A stretch of DNA of 64,000 nt from NCBI GenBank assembly GCA_028274465.1, contig CM051457.1, positions 63,798,899 through 63,862,898 on the forward strand, written 5' to 3'. Made by a program: the position numbers and the translations under genes. Shown here in pieces: positions 35,034-45,900 of the stretch. Each line of letters begins with the position of its first letter. Position 1 is the first letter of the stretch. Source of the DNA: Plantago ovata (taxonomy: Eukaryota; Streptophyta; Magnoliopsida; Lamiales; Plantaginaceae). The notes below the pieces were generated by a model. It saw only the letters and a program-made list of their open reading frames with translations. It searched no databases and was not told where the DNA came from.

Positions 35034-35496
35034 ATGATGATTCTGAGAATAACTCTCCTCCCCCAAGTCATGACAAGATAAATATAGTTCATGATAAAGA
35101 ATTTCCAGCAAAAGATGCGGTTGCTCCGGATGTTGCAGAAACTATGCAACTTCCTGTGCCTGCTGACGAGTTACCTCAAACCAGCGATGCTGAACAAGAA
35201 GTTGCTGATGAACCAATTTCAGTAGAGACACAACAAGATACCAGTAGTACTGAGCAAGTACATACTGAAGAGTCACATGCTGAAGAGAAAACTTATCCAG
35301 ATCCAAAGAACAGAAAACCTGTTAATAAATGGATTAGAGATCATCCCTCTACGGATATGATTGGTGATATTGACAAACACCAAGTGACTAGATCCAAAGT
35401 ATCTACTAATCAAGAACTTGTTGAAGAAGCAAACGTCATTGAAGTAGAAGCTTTGTTCTCTTGCTTTGTTTTTAGTAAATTGAACCTAAGACCATA
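35034..35496 (+). pseudogene. Element C integrase-RT linker
   Basis: Hydrophilic linker rich in Glu, Asp, Gln and Thr with repeated AE/VADE units, leading to NRKPVNKWIRDHPSTDMIGDI, the conserved entry to copia RT, near 35315-35375. A shift and stop near 35495 separate it from RT. Element B has the same linker at 58290-58745. Confidence 0.75.
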
Positions 35497-37003
35497 GAAA
35501 AAGCTTTAAAGCATTCTGAATGGATCAAGGCAGTGCAAGAAGAACTGGATCAATTTGAAAGGAACAAAGTCTGGAAACTTGTACCCCTTGCTAAAGGAAA
35601 GAAAGCAATTGGTGTAAAGTGGGTGTTCAGAAACAAGCTGAGTGAGTCTGGAGAAGTAACAAGGAACAAAGCACGTTTAGTTGCTCAAGGTTACTGTCAG
35701 ACTGAAGGATTGGACTATGATGAGTCTTATGCACCAGTCGCAAGATTGGATGCGATTAGGCTTTTCTTGGCCTTTGCTGTTCACAATGACTTCATTTTTT
35801 ATCAAATGGATATTAAAAGTGCATTCCTAAATGGTGAACTTGATGAAGAAGTCTACTTGGAACAACCCCTGGCTTTGAACTTCCCTCAGAAACCAAGATG
35901 GTATACAAGCTTCAGAAAGCTGTATATGGTCTAAAGCAAGCACCAAGAGCTTGGTATGATACCTTAGCTACGTTCTTGCTGGATAATGGTTTCAAGAAAG
36001 GTGAAGTTGACAAAACCTTATTTACCATGAACCATGATGGTAAAATACTCTTAGTCAAGATTTATGTGGATGACATAATATTTGGATCTAAGGACAAGCA
36101 ACTTTGTGATGATTTTGCCAAACTCATGACAAACAAGTTTGAAATGAGTATGATGGGTAAATTGAATTATTTCCTAGGATTGCAAGTCAAGCAACTCAAA
36201 GATGGAATATTCATAAATCAAACAAAGTATGCAAAGGAAATGCTCATAAAGTTCAGGATCAAAGAGCCAGAAAAACCTGAAAAGATCCCTATGAGTGTTG
36301 GTACCAAATTGGGCTATACTAAACAAGATAGGAGTGTTGATGAACACAAGTATAGGAAGCTCATTGGTTCATTGTTGTACTTAACAGCAAGTAGACCTTA
36401 CATTCAGTATACTGTTTGTGTGTGTGCAAGATTCCAATCTGATCTAAGAGAATCACACTACAAAAAGGCACTTAAGATACTGAAATATGTCAAATGTACA
36501 GTCAATGTTGGTTTATGGTATCCAAAAGATTTTGGATTGGAATTGGTTGGTTATTATGATGTTGATCATGGAGGATCAACTCTTGATAGAAAAAGTACTT
36601 CTGGAACTTGTCAGTTTCTAGGTACTAGATTAATATCATGGTTCAGCAAGAAGCAAACCTGTGTTGCCAATTCATCCACTGAATATGAATACATTGCGGC
36701 TGATTGTTGCAGAGCTCAAATCCTATGGGTTCAGCAACAATTAAGAGATTATAGTATTTCTGCAAAGAAAACACCAATCTTTTGTGTGCTATTGCTATCA
36801 CGCAAAATCCTAAGTTCCACTCAAGAACAAAGCACATTGATATTAGACATTTTTTCATTAGAGATCATGTGGGAAAAGAAGACATTGAGGTTGTAAAAGT
36901 AGGTACTGATGATCAACTCGTTGACATCTTTACCAAGCCCCTTCCAGATAATAGGTTCGCAATGCTAAGGTATAACCTTGGATTGATTGAACTACCTCAA
37001 TAG
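35497..37003 (+). pseudogene. Element C reverse transcriptase and RNase H
   Basis: RT carries VKWVFRNKL, RLVAQGYCQ, YAPVARLDAIR, DIKSAFLNGEL, YGLKQAPRAWYD and the catalytic YVDDIIFGS (36065-36091), which is intact. One base is missing near 35867 (EQP...), moving RT between frames. RNase H has ELVGYYDVDHGG (family-typical Ser-Asp positions altered), SSTEYEYIA and, after an 11-bp deletion near 36787 that removes part of CDNTSAIA, KFHSRTKHIDIRHFFIRDH and DIFTKPLP. The frame stops with TAG at 37001-37003. Copies B and F share the end NLGLIELPQ. Confidence 0.9.
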
Positions 37004-37023
37004 TAAGTGATACATTTGGTAGA

Positions 37024-37402
37024 TTGCTGAAACAGGCATTCAGCAAGCCAAAGTATGCTTACATGTAATCTTTACAAAGTTCCTTCCACTGATTTCTCTA
37101 AAAAAAAAAAAAGAACGATAGTACACTACATGATTGCTGAAACAGGCATTCAACAAGTAATTCCTTCAAACAGGGTATTTGTTAGGAAACTTGATCACTT
37201 GCTAAGACGGCTACTCAGTAAAGAAAAACTTTAAAGATTGCTGAAACTGGCATTCAGATAATCATAGATACTGAAACAGGTATTCAAGTATCAAAAGAAA
37301 AATCTGAGACGGGAACTCAGCAAAGAGCAATAATACTTCTCAGATTTTACCTAAGGATATCTCAATATATAAAGAATTTGCTGAGACGGGAACTCAGAAA
37401 TG
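37024..37402 (+). repeat. Array of seven small stem-loops (element C)
   Basis: Degenerate units near 37024, 37134, 37199, 37236, 37268, 37303 and 37379. The first has perfect 8-bp arms, TTGCTGAA and TTCAGCAA, around the loop ACAGGCA. Others follow (G)CTGA(A/G)AC(A/G)GG-N-ATTCAG. The same seven in the same order are at 60176-60555 (B) and, inverted, at 48760-49126 (F). Confidence 0.75.
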
Positions 37403-37838
37403 TCTTCTAACTTAAAAAAATATGAGATATTTGATTAAGGGGGAATTTTCAGCAAATACAAGGCTTGTTCCCTGAAAAGGTAAGTGCCAAAGTCAGATTG
37501 AACAAAATCGCTGAAAAGATTCTTATTTACTACAACAAGCAATTAGCGTTGGAGTAAAAGAGATCAAATCCCGTGAATCAAGGTAAAATCAATTTTTGAC
37601 GTTAATCATGGCACAGATAAACTCGCTATTAATCATGACATGAAATACAATCGTGGCCATTGATTTTAAAGAAGTTTTTGATCCAACGGTTGATATTACA
37701 AAGAGAAAGTATGCTCTGACGGTTTTTGTTAGTGGTCCACTACGCATTTAATGCAAAGGCTCCACTAACACAAATGAATCTCTGTTTTACCCTTGCTGAG
37801 AACTCAAAACCATTGAATTTCTCACACAACAGAGACAC

Positions 37839-37847
37839 TATATAAAT
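37839..37847 (+). promoter_or_regulatory. TATA box upstream of third ORF (element C)
   Basis: CACTATATAAATGAAGAG is a good plant TATA context. F has the counterpart TATATAAAG on the minus strand (48366-48374); in B the site has decayed to CTATCAATAGG. Confidence 0.5.
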
Positions 37848-40035
37848 GAAGAGTTAGAGAAAAACAAAATTCTTTAACTCACATTTCCTTTCTCTGCAAT
37901 TTCTCTAGCTTGTGCTCTGAATTCATTGTACCTCCGGTCAAAAAGGAAAAAACTCTTTTTCGTACATTTCTTAAACCCTACTACTATATAAGAGATGGCT
38001 CCCCAAGAGACAAACCTATAAGACCTCTAAGTCATCAAAGGCAGACAGTGCTAGAAAAAGCACTACTCCGGTTGAAAATACGACGAAAAACACAGTGAAA
38101 ATGTTGTTAAAGAACGACCGTATAACCGAAAGACCGATGTCGCCTGCATATCTCGACACTGCAAAGTGTGAGCAGATGATGCAGTGGGGTGGATTTGCCA
38201 AAGAGAAGTATATTCGATACTTCTATGAACAAGATTTGGACGAAGAAAATGAAGAGGCGTTGAACTTGATTAATCAACAAGGCCTTCTTTTCTTCATTAC
38301 TGCTCGCACTAAGAAAGTGAGCATGTTGGAAACAATGGAATTCTACAACAATGTAGAAATCCAAACCCTTACTGACGGACAAGGAGTCACTGAAAAAGTG
38401 ATTTCTACCTCAGTTCAAGGAGTGCAAATCATCTTGAAATGGATTGATTTAGCGAACATCTTTCAGATTCCAACTACTGGAACTGAAGATGATATCACTG
38501 CCACTGATGAAGAAATTGAAGCCTTCTACAGTGATGTCAGAAACGAACAATGAAGAAAGGAGAGATTGCTCCCGTGACTTGGACAAAGCATGTAAAGAGG
38601 AAGCATCTCTACCATTCACTTGGTCTGGTAGCTCTGTTACTCATCAAAGTCTTAGACTCCCAAGTTGGAGGAATTGACCAAGTAGGCTTGAGAAGGTGGG
38701 CATTGCTGATGCATATCCATGAGAATAAAACTCAGCTCAACTGGGCTAAGTACATTTTCAACAGACTTGTTGATTGTGTTTACTAATTTCAAGGTAAAGG
38801 TTGAAGACAACACAGTCTCACCTTCCTTTCCAGTGATGTATGGGTTGAAAATATGCTACATCCTTGAACACTTCAGGATTCAGCTAAGAAACCCATTGCC
38901 GATTAAGAAATCAGTATGCAATGTGGGAAGAGCCTTCTACAAGCAGAATGGACCTAAGGTTGCTGACAAGAAGTCAAAGAAGACAACAGCTGCAAATGTT
39001 GCTGAGACTGATAATCAGTCCATGAATGCAACAGCTGCAGATGTTGCAAATATTGGTCAGCAAGATAGGTATCCAACAGCTGCAAATGTTGCTGAGAATG
39101 CAACAGCTTCAAATGTTGCTGCTGACGCCACTGCGGTTGCTGAAACTAATGCAGCCAGTGAGAAATCTAAGAAGAAAAAGAGGAAAGCTGATGATGACAC
39201 TCAAACTGCAGCGTCATCAGCTGATCTTATTCCTAAGAAGGCACGGACAAAGACTTACCCAAGAAAGAAAACAACGGCACGTAAGCCCGTTCCAATTGTC
39301 CATGTCATTCAGGATGATGATGTTCCAGTGGTTGCTGAAACGCAAGCCACTGCAGTAGATGTTGTTGAAGTGTTTGCATAAGCCTTCAACAATCAACCTA
39401 ACGTGGATACATCTGCTGAAGCAAGACCACATGGCAGTGGAAATTAAAATCCTGCCCAAGTCCCCGATATCTACATTGTAGATAATCTTGATGACAACAC
39501 TCTGGAACCAGCAAGTGATATTGCTGCAGATTTGAGAAGAGCCGCACTTGCTGAAAATGTTGCTAAAGAAACAGTTGCTGAAAAAGCAACTAATCCTGTC
39601 CCAGAAATTTTTGAAGCTGCAGTTGCTCAAGAGCCACTTGCTGAAACTGCAATGGTTCAAGTCCCAGAGGTTGCTGAAACACAACAAGATACAGTGTTTG
39701 ACGACGCATCTCAAGATGCTAAGAATATTAGACCTAGTTTACCTATGACCTCTATTGACAAAGTTCAACTGGTGCTGACTGACCTAAGCCAGCAAATGGA
39801 CTTGGAGATTGAAGACAACTCCAACAAGTCAGTAGACATGTTCATGACAAGTAGTGAACTTAAAGGTCAAGATGTCTCTGCTCAACTTGTCAATTCAGAG
39901 ACAAGGGAGATTGCTGAATCTGCACAGCTTTCTCAATTAGAGCAAGAAAAAAAATCTGCTGAAGAACAAGTCCCAGATAATGAAGCTGCTATCATTGCTA
40001 AAAGGACTTTGTCATCACTTGCCCTTCTTCAGCAG

Positions 40036-40110
40036 GTAGTTAACTCAGATATAAGCAAAACTTCACTATCTGAAACTTTATCTTTAGCTAATATAATTGT
40101 TTCTTTACAG
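40036..40110 (+). other. Exitron-like segment 1 in third ORF (element C, 75 nt)
   Basis: CAG|GTAGTTAAC at the left and TTTCTTTACAG|AC at the right match plant splice sites. The segment is AT-rich, 25 codons long, stop-free and phase 0, so both retained and spliced forms keep the frame. Counterparts: F 46092-46166 (minus) and B 63086-63160. Confidence 0.55.
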
Positions 40111-40179
40111 ACTTCTCAAGATACAAGTGAGAAGATTGCTGAAACTTCTGCACCAGAATCCACAACTCCTGTTCAGCAG

Positions 40180-40251
40180 GTAGATGAAAGTTTTGGTAAA
40201 TCTACTAAGTTTGAAAACTTAGTACTTGTATCTAATATAAAGTTATTTCAG
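40180..40251 (+). other. Exitron-like segment 2 in third ORF (element C, 72 nt)
   Basis: CAG|GTAGATG to TTATTTCAG|GATGAG; 24 codons, stop-free and phase 0. Counterparts: F 45951-46022 (minus) and B 63230-63301, both also 72 nt. Confidence 0.55.
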
Positions 40252-40347
40252 GATGAGCAATTCAAGGATGCTGCCCAAGCTCTTGAAGCAATGGAAATAG
40301 TACCAGCACAACTTAGTGTGCAACATGAGCTTGCTGAAAATCAACAG

Positions 40348-40382
40348 GTAAATCATGTTACAGTTTTAGACTCTAAAACTAT
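40348..40382 (+). other. Exitron-like segment 3 in third ORF (element C), left part
   Basis: AACAG|GTAAATC opens it. Solo LTR E interrupts it after 35 nt; the right part is 51243-51282, ending ACTCTCTTTCAG|G. Joined length without one TSD copy is 75 nt, phase 0. F has the uninterrupted 75-nt counterpart at 45798-45872 (minus). Confidence 0.55.
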
Positions 40383-41062
40383 TGTTAGGAAACTTGTAAT
40401 TTTGATGAGCAATTAACCATGCTAAATTAAGGAAAGTCCAGTAACTAGTACTCTTAAGGTCCATAGGAATTTAAAATTTTAAGGACATTGTAAAAGAGGA
40501 ACGTTTGCTGAAGACTTAGATTAGGTGCTAGATAGGTTGGTTTTTACCGCTTATGATGTATCTTATTTTCTGAAAAGAAAATAACCTATTGAAGCATTTG
40601 CTAACGATGTACTTTGTTTTTTTTTTTACAAACAAACTATTGAAGCATTTAGAAACCGCTCAGAATCTTGAAGATTATCGAAGATCTGAAGACTTGAAGA
40701 ATTCGAAGATCTGAAGACAAGAAGATTTCTAAATACTGGTATCTACAAAGGCACGTGTTGCTCAGAAAGTGGAAACTTCAGCAATAGCATTGCATAAGTG
40801 AAAATCTGAAAGACAGAGTAGGTTGTGCTTGCTGAAACTGAGACTGACCACTTGCTGATGGAACATATGTGACCTCTTGCTGAAAGTATTTACTTTTGCG
40901 CTCCAATGTTACTGTTTGAATTCTATTCAAATAAGCATTAAATGCAAAGCATGCACGCGAAGGACATGAAGACTAGAAGACAAACAAGGACGCTGCTGAA
41001 AGTACAAAAGCAAGATAGTGACATCTTAAGGATCAAAAGCCTTGGAATTTAAAATTCAAATG
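40383..41062 (+). repeat. Solo LTR E, left part
   Basis: Starts TGTTAGGAAACTTGTAATTTTG, with target copy ACTAT at 40378-40382 (repeated at 51238-51242). It is a diverged member of the C-type LTR family, closer to F's LTR (shared TTTTCTGAAAAGAAAATAA). Broken at AAATG (41058-41062) by the inverted element F. No internal region belongs to E, so it is a solo LTR. Confidence 0.85.
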
Positions 41063-42709
41063 TGTTGGTCCCTTTAAACAACAAGAAAAGACTAGAGAGG
41101 GGGGGTGAATAGTCTTTTCAAACTTTCGTCGTTTAAAACTTTCTCAGCAAGTGCTTATTACTTTTCAGTAATGAGTTTGCTGATACATAACTTTCTCAGC
41201 AAGCGTAAGTTACTTTACAGTAGCTTGGTTTGCTGATACTTAAAATCAGAGAGCGGAAGTCTTTGATACAATAAGTGCTCTTTCAGTAAATAAAGGTTTC
41301 AGCAAGTGAAGTGAGTGACTGTGTACAAACAGATATAATTTGCTGAAAACTAAATACAGTAAGTAAATCACACAAACACTTTTATAGTGGTATCTGAGAG
41401 TGGCGTAATCTCTCAACTAATCCACTTTGTCCTTTCTAGGACTGAATCCACTAAGATATGATTGAGGTTCCTTACAATCTCCTATCTAGAGCGATTCAAC
41501 AGAAACCAAAGCACACTTGCTTTGTCTCCAACCTAAACTAGAGAACTCAACCTTGTTCTCCACCAAACTTGGTACTTTTAATCAGCAAAACTATGCTCGA
41601 TTAAGTTCCCCCTGAATATCACGCCTGAAAGGGTGTATTTTCAGTTAGAGAGGTTTGGGTGAGATGACTTAATTATAACTTATTCAGTTACAACAAGAAA
41701 TCTAAGAATTACAACTTTGAATAATTTGCAGTAAACAAGTTTGATTGTTTCTGGTGTCAAGACTTGTTCTTGTTCGAAAGAAAGAACACTTAACTAATTT
41801 CTTAGCCGAGTTTGTTCTACTTCTTTACAAGTAGATTTTTCAAGTTTTAAGTCTTGGAACGGATCAATGGCAGTAAGAGTATTTGAAGGTATGTGAGTTT
41901 TAAGCACAAGTGAGAGTTTGATCACGTTGTTGACACACTTCAACTCTTTGCCGGATGACCTCTATTTATAGTGCAAGTAAGGAGCCGTTTGAATTTCAAA
42001 TCCTAAGGCTTTTGTTCCTTAACATGTCACTATCTTGCTTTTGTACTTTCAGCAGCGTCTTTGTTTGTCTTCTAGTCTTCATGTCCTTCGTGTGTAAGCT
42101 TTGCATTTAATGCACATTTGAATAGAATTCAAACAGTAACATTGGAGCGCAAATTCAAGTACTTTCAACAAGAGGTCACATATGTTCCATCAGCAAGTGG
42201 TTAGTCTCAGTTTCAGCAAGCACAACCTACTCTGTCTTTCAGATTTTCACTTATGCAATGCTGTTGCTGAATTTTCCACTTTCTGAGCAACACGTGCCTT
42301 GTAGATACCAGTCTTTCAGCAATCTTCAAGTCTTCAGATCTTCTAAATCTTCAAGTCTTCAGATCTTCAATAATCTTCAAGATTCTGAGCGGTTTCTATT
42401 TGCTTCAATAGTTTGTTTGTAGAAACAAAGTATATCGTCAGCAAATGCTTCAATAGGTTATTTTCTTTTCAGAAAATAAGATACATCATAAGCTTCAGCA
42501 TCAATAAGTTATTTTCTTTTCAGAAAATAAAATACATCATACGCAAAAGAAATAAATTATCTAGCACCTAATCTAAGTCTTCAGCAAACGTTCCTCTTTT
42601 ACAATGTCCTTAAAATTCTAAATTCTTATGGACCTTAAGAGTACTAGTTACTGGACTTTCCTTAATTTAGCATGGTTAATTGCTCATCAAAATTACAAGT
42701 TTCCTAATA
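41063..42709 (-). repeat. Element F 3' LTR (1,647 bp)
   Basis: On the plus strand it begins TGTTGGTCCC and ends TTTCCTAATA, so on its own strand it runs TATTAGGAAA...GGGACCAACA; the first dinucleotide has mutated from TG to TA. Purine-rich AAAAAGGGGTAAATT, complementary to 42710-42724, is its PPT. Confidence 0.9.
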
Positions 42710-42974
42710 AATTTACCCCTTTTTGATGTTAGCAATCCATGGCTAAATTAATTGTTACCCTTTTAGATGTTTCTGATGTTGAATAAATCAGTTGATTAAT
42801 GCAAGCATACTTGAATAATTAAACAGTAAGCATAAGTAAATTGCATAATCAAAAACCAATAAGAGTCAAAAGTTTCATTGCTGATAGTTATCTTTCAAAA
42901 GTTTACATGAAATAGCATAGATAACATAAACAAAATCAGCAAACAAAAACTTTAACAAAAACTATTGCAGGGAC

Positions 42975-45900
42975 TTAAGCTCTTTCAGAGGATTTTTTCA
43001 AAATCTCTCTTACACTCTTCTCAGCAAGTGCACTGAATTCAACACAGTCCTTTTCGTAGTTTTCCAGAAGCCTACGGACTTGTAGTTGAAGAATTCTTGC
43101 GTTTTTGCAGGCAGTATGATGATGCTTTTCAGCATTCATTTCCATGTGATTAGTTACCCACAAATGCATGCCCCAATTGCTGGCATGGAGAAGCTGTGTA
43201 TCTGAAATGCTTTTCGGATGAATCTTCCTTAGCCAGAGAAGATCTTCTTCTTGATCCTTAGTAGTGAGATAGAAGTACTCATAAGGAATCAATCCAAGTT
43301 TCTTCTTAGGTTTCTTTGTTACCGGGTCAGAGTAGTAAGCGATGCCAGGTGGTTTGATCAGATTTGGTTCTTGTTTGTATGTCTTACCAATGGTAGTTCT
43401 TCTTAAATGGACCTCAAGATTCAACCATTTCCCAGCAATATTTCTTGGGAGGGATTCTTCCCTTTGCTTTCTTTGGACCTTGAGTTCAATCCATTTGAAC
43501 ATTTGATTCAAAATGGTTGTAGGAAAGAACTCATTTACCAGCAAGTCTTCCAGCTTTAAAATCCAGCAACCATGAATGTTTCTGATTACATTCTGAGTGG
43601 TTTCCTCATTGCTGGTATTTGTGTATTCAATGCCGGATCCAATAGCAATGCTGGCCAGCAGTTTTTCTTCCTGTCTTTGCCTTCTTCTTCTTGTCTTAGC
43701 ATTGTCTTGATCTCTTGCTGAAGAGTCAGACGAGAAATGATTTGAGTGGCCAGACGGAGTCAAGGCTGTTAAGGGTCTAGCTCTTATGGATTGAGCTATT
43801 GTTTGATTGTCATCATCTTCATCATCTTCATTCAGATTGTGATGACTTTCAGTATGGCAAAAATCTTGAGTTTCAGCAGCGGTTTTTCTCTTTTTGTTAC
43901 TTGCTGAATTCAACTCAGATTCTGCTTGCCTTTCAGAACTTTGCTCTTTTTCAGCAAGAGATTCTATAGGCAGTGGCGCATCAACAGCAGGAGCAGGAGG
44001 GGTTTGGTTTCTTTTTCTAGTATTCTTCTTTTCCCCCTTAGACATGGATTGAAACATCGGAGTGATGTGCAGAGAATAAAACTCATTGCAATTTTCAGCA
44101 AGAGTGCTTAAACAGTTATACTTCATGATGATTTGTTGTTGGTCAGATGTCATTTTTGACAACTCTTGTTGAATTTTCATCATGTTCTTTTCGTGTCTTT
44201 TCTCTGTTGCGGCCTTCTCATCCATGTAAGTCTGAGCCTTTACGAGAGCATTCTTTGCAAGCCTGAGCACTTGACTTACATCTTCTTCATAGCTCTTGTG
44301 ATAAAGACTGATGTCTTCCTGAGCTATTGTCAAAGTTGTAGTGCGTCTCAGCACTGTAGCCAATATCTTTCCAATGTCAAGTGGGCTCTCAGCAAGCAAT
44401 GCCTCATCTTCAGCTTTGCAGGCATCATGGACTTGCTTTAGTGCTAGAATTCTAGGAGTAAACTCCTCAACTCTTGGGAACGGCACTAAATGTGGTGTCA
44501 AGGAATGAACTTTTAGTTCGGAAGCAAACTGATCATCCTGTAATAGCAGTTCGGCTCTTAAAGAATCACCTTTATCAATGATGTAATCAGGAGGAATCTG
44601 AACAACTTTTGGGTCTCGCTTGGATTGTTCATCCTCATTTTCTGACAAGTCGTCATCATCCTCAGATTCATCAAGTTGAGCAACTTTTGAACCTTTATCA
44701 GTAGCTTCGCTTCCTTTTTGTTGAGTGGTTGCTGATGGCAACGCTTCAGACTCAACAACTGGAGTTTCACCAGTAGTTAGTTGTTTCAATTGAGTTTGGG
44801 GCTCAATTACTGGAGTTTCGCCAGTAGTTAGTTTTAATTGAGTATGAGACTCAATTACTGGAGTTTCGCCAGTAGTAAGTGGAACGGATGGAACTTCCTT
44901 TGGTCATGGTCTTGAAGATTCACCAATTTCTTGATCCTGCGTATGCCTTGCATGGATCAAGAGACTGTTTTGAAGAGCGCGTTGGTAATCTTCATCTTGT
45001 TCATCCTCATCATCAAGGTTTTCTTCAGTAACCTTGGCATCAGAAACTGGACTTTTTCCATTTTTCAAGGCAGCCCTTTTTCTGGCGTATTCTTCTTCAG
45101 TATCAGCACCTTGTACAGGTGCTTGATTTTCAGCAGCAGTAGGAGGAGGTTGAGATTCTTGCTGAGATTGTTGTTGTTCAGCTTGCTGATTTTCAAATTG
45201 AGTATTTTCAGCAACCGTTAACTTCAATCCTCCAGCATCAGGACTTGGACCTTGATTGTCATCATCATCGTCTTTCTTGTCCTTGGAATCTTTCCCTTCA
45301 TCATCACTGGGATCAGTGGGAATGTTCTCATCTTCTTCTTCTTCATCATCTGTCAGAATGACTAGCTCCACGTGCTTATACAAGGCAACACTTGTCACTT
45401 CCTCTTCCTCATTTATTTTGTGGGGATCAGCCACCACAGGTACAAATAGACCTTTGAGCATCACAGCTTGTTCAGCTGGAGAGGCACTCTTGAATTTGGC
45501 CTTCATATTCTCTCTGATTTGAGCAATCAGATTGGAGTTCATTTGCTGAGAATATGTCATTTCTTCAGGAAGGATGGAGTGGACAAATGTTTCGAGCTTC
45601 AGCAGAGAAGATCTCTTTTTCTCGTTTGAGAGATGAAGGTGAAGATCTGAGAAATCCATTCGCCTGTACCTTTGCCAGTTGCTGACGGACTTAGCAACTC
45701 TTGACAAAGTTGTCCTTTTGAAGTTCAAGTACAGTTCTTCAGAACTTACTTGATGATCTTCAGTGATGAGTACCACTTCAGTGGTCTCCTTTTGAGCCTG
45801 AAAAAGAGTGTTATTTAGATCAGGATTGGTTTGGAGAATTGTTTTAGAGTTCATATCTAAAACTTGATTTACCTGCTGAGAGTCAGCAAGCTCATGTAAT

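Larger units (their letters stand above)
37004..37994 (+). promoter_or_regulatory. Spacer before third ORF: LTR-like terminus, stem-loop array, TATA box (element C)
   Basis: About 1 kb without a gene. It holds seven small stem-loops (37024-37402), a 16-bp string TTTGTTAGGAAACTTG at 37178-37193 identical to the LTR start with its left flank, ATTTAATGCAAAG near 37745 (LTR counterpart near 23453), and TATATAAAT at 37839-37847, 148 bp before the ORF ATG. A CT-rich leader (CTTTCTCTGCAATTTCTC) follows the TATA box. Order and spacing resemble the U3 of the family's own LTR (start to TATA 610 bp there, 659 bp here). This suggests an internal promoter; no transcript is seen from sequence alone. Confidence 0.55.
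37995..40382 (+). pseudogene. Element C third ORF, N-terminal part
   Basis: The ATG at 37995 (ATGGCTCCC, shared with B and F) is followed by a 1-bp shift; the frame is visible from 38095. Residues about 35-300 form a folded-looking domain (CEQMMQWGGFAKEKYIRYFY, TMEFYNN, GLVALLLIKVLDSQVGG, NPLPIKKSVCNVG). Then come (T)AANVAE repeats, basic NLS-like stretches (KKKKRKADDD, KKARTKTYPRKKTTARK; 39163-39290) and an acidic, Val/Ala/Glu-rich disordered region. Shifts near 38550 and 38780 and TAAs at 39379 and 39448 break it. It has no signal peptide and no convincing membrane span, so it does not look like an envelope gene. I do not recognise the family. The ORF continues at 51243, beyond the nested E and F. 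Confidence 0.75.

Noticed and set aside
40036..40251. Exitron-like segments as ordinary protein repeats only
   Set aside because: They share QQV...FQ/LQ edges and might be repeats, but the pyrimidine tracts, AT content and exact GT-AG edges in three copies favour splice signals; kept as a finding rather than dismissed.
37995..40382. Third ORF as a retroviral-type envelope gene
   Set aside because: No signal peptide, no convincing membrane anchor, no cysteine pattern; basic NLS-like and acidic disordered stretches instead.
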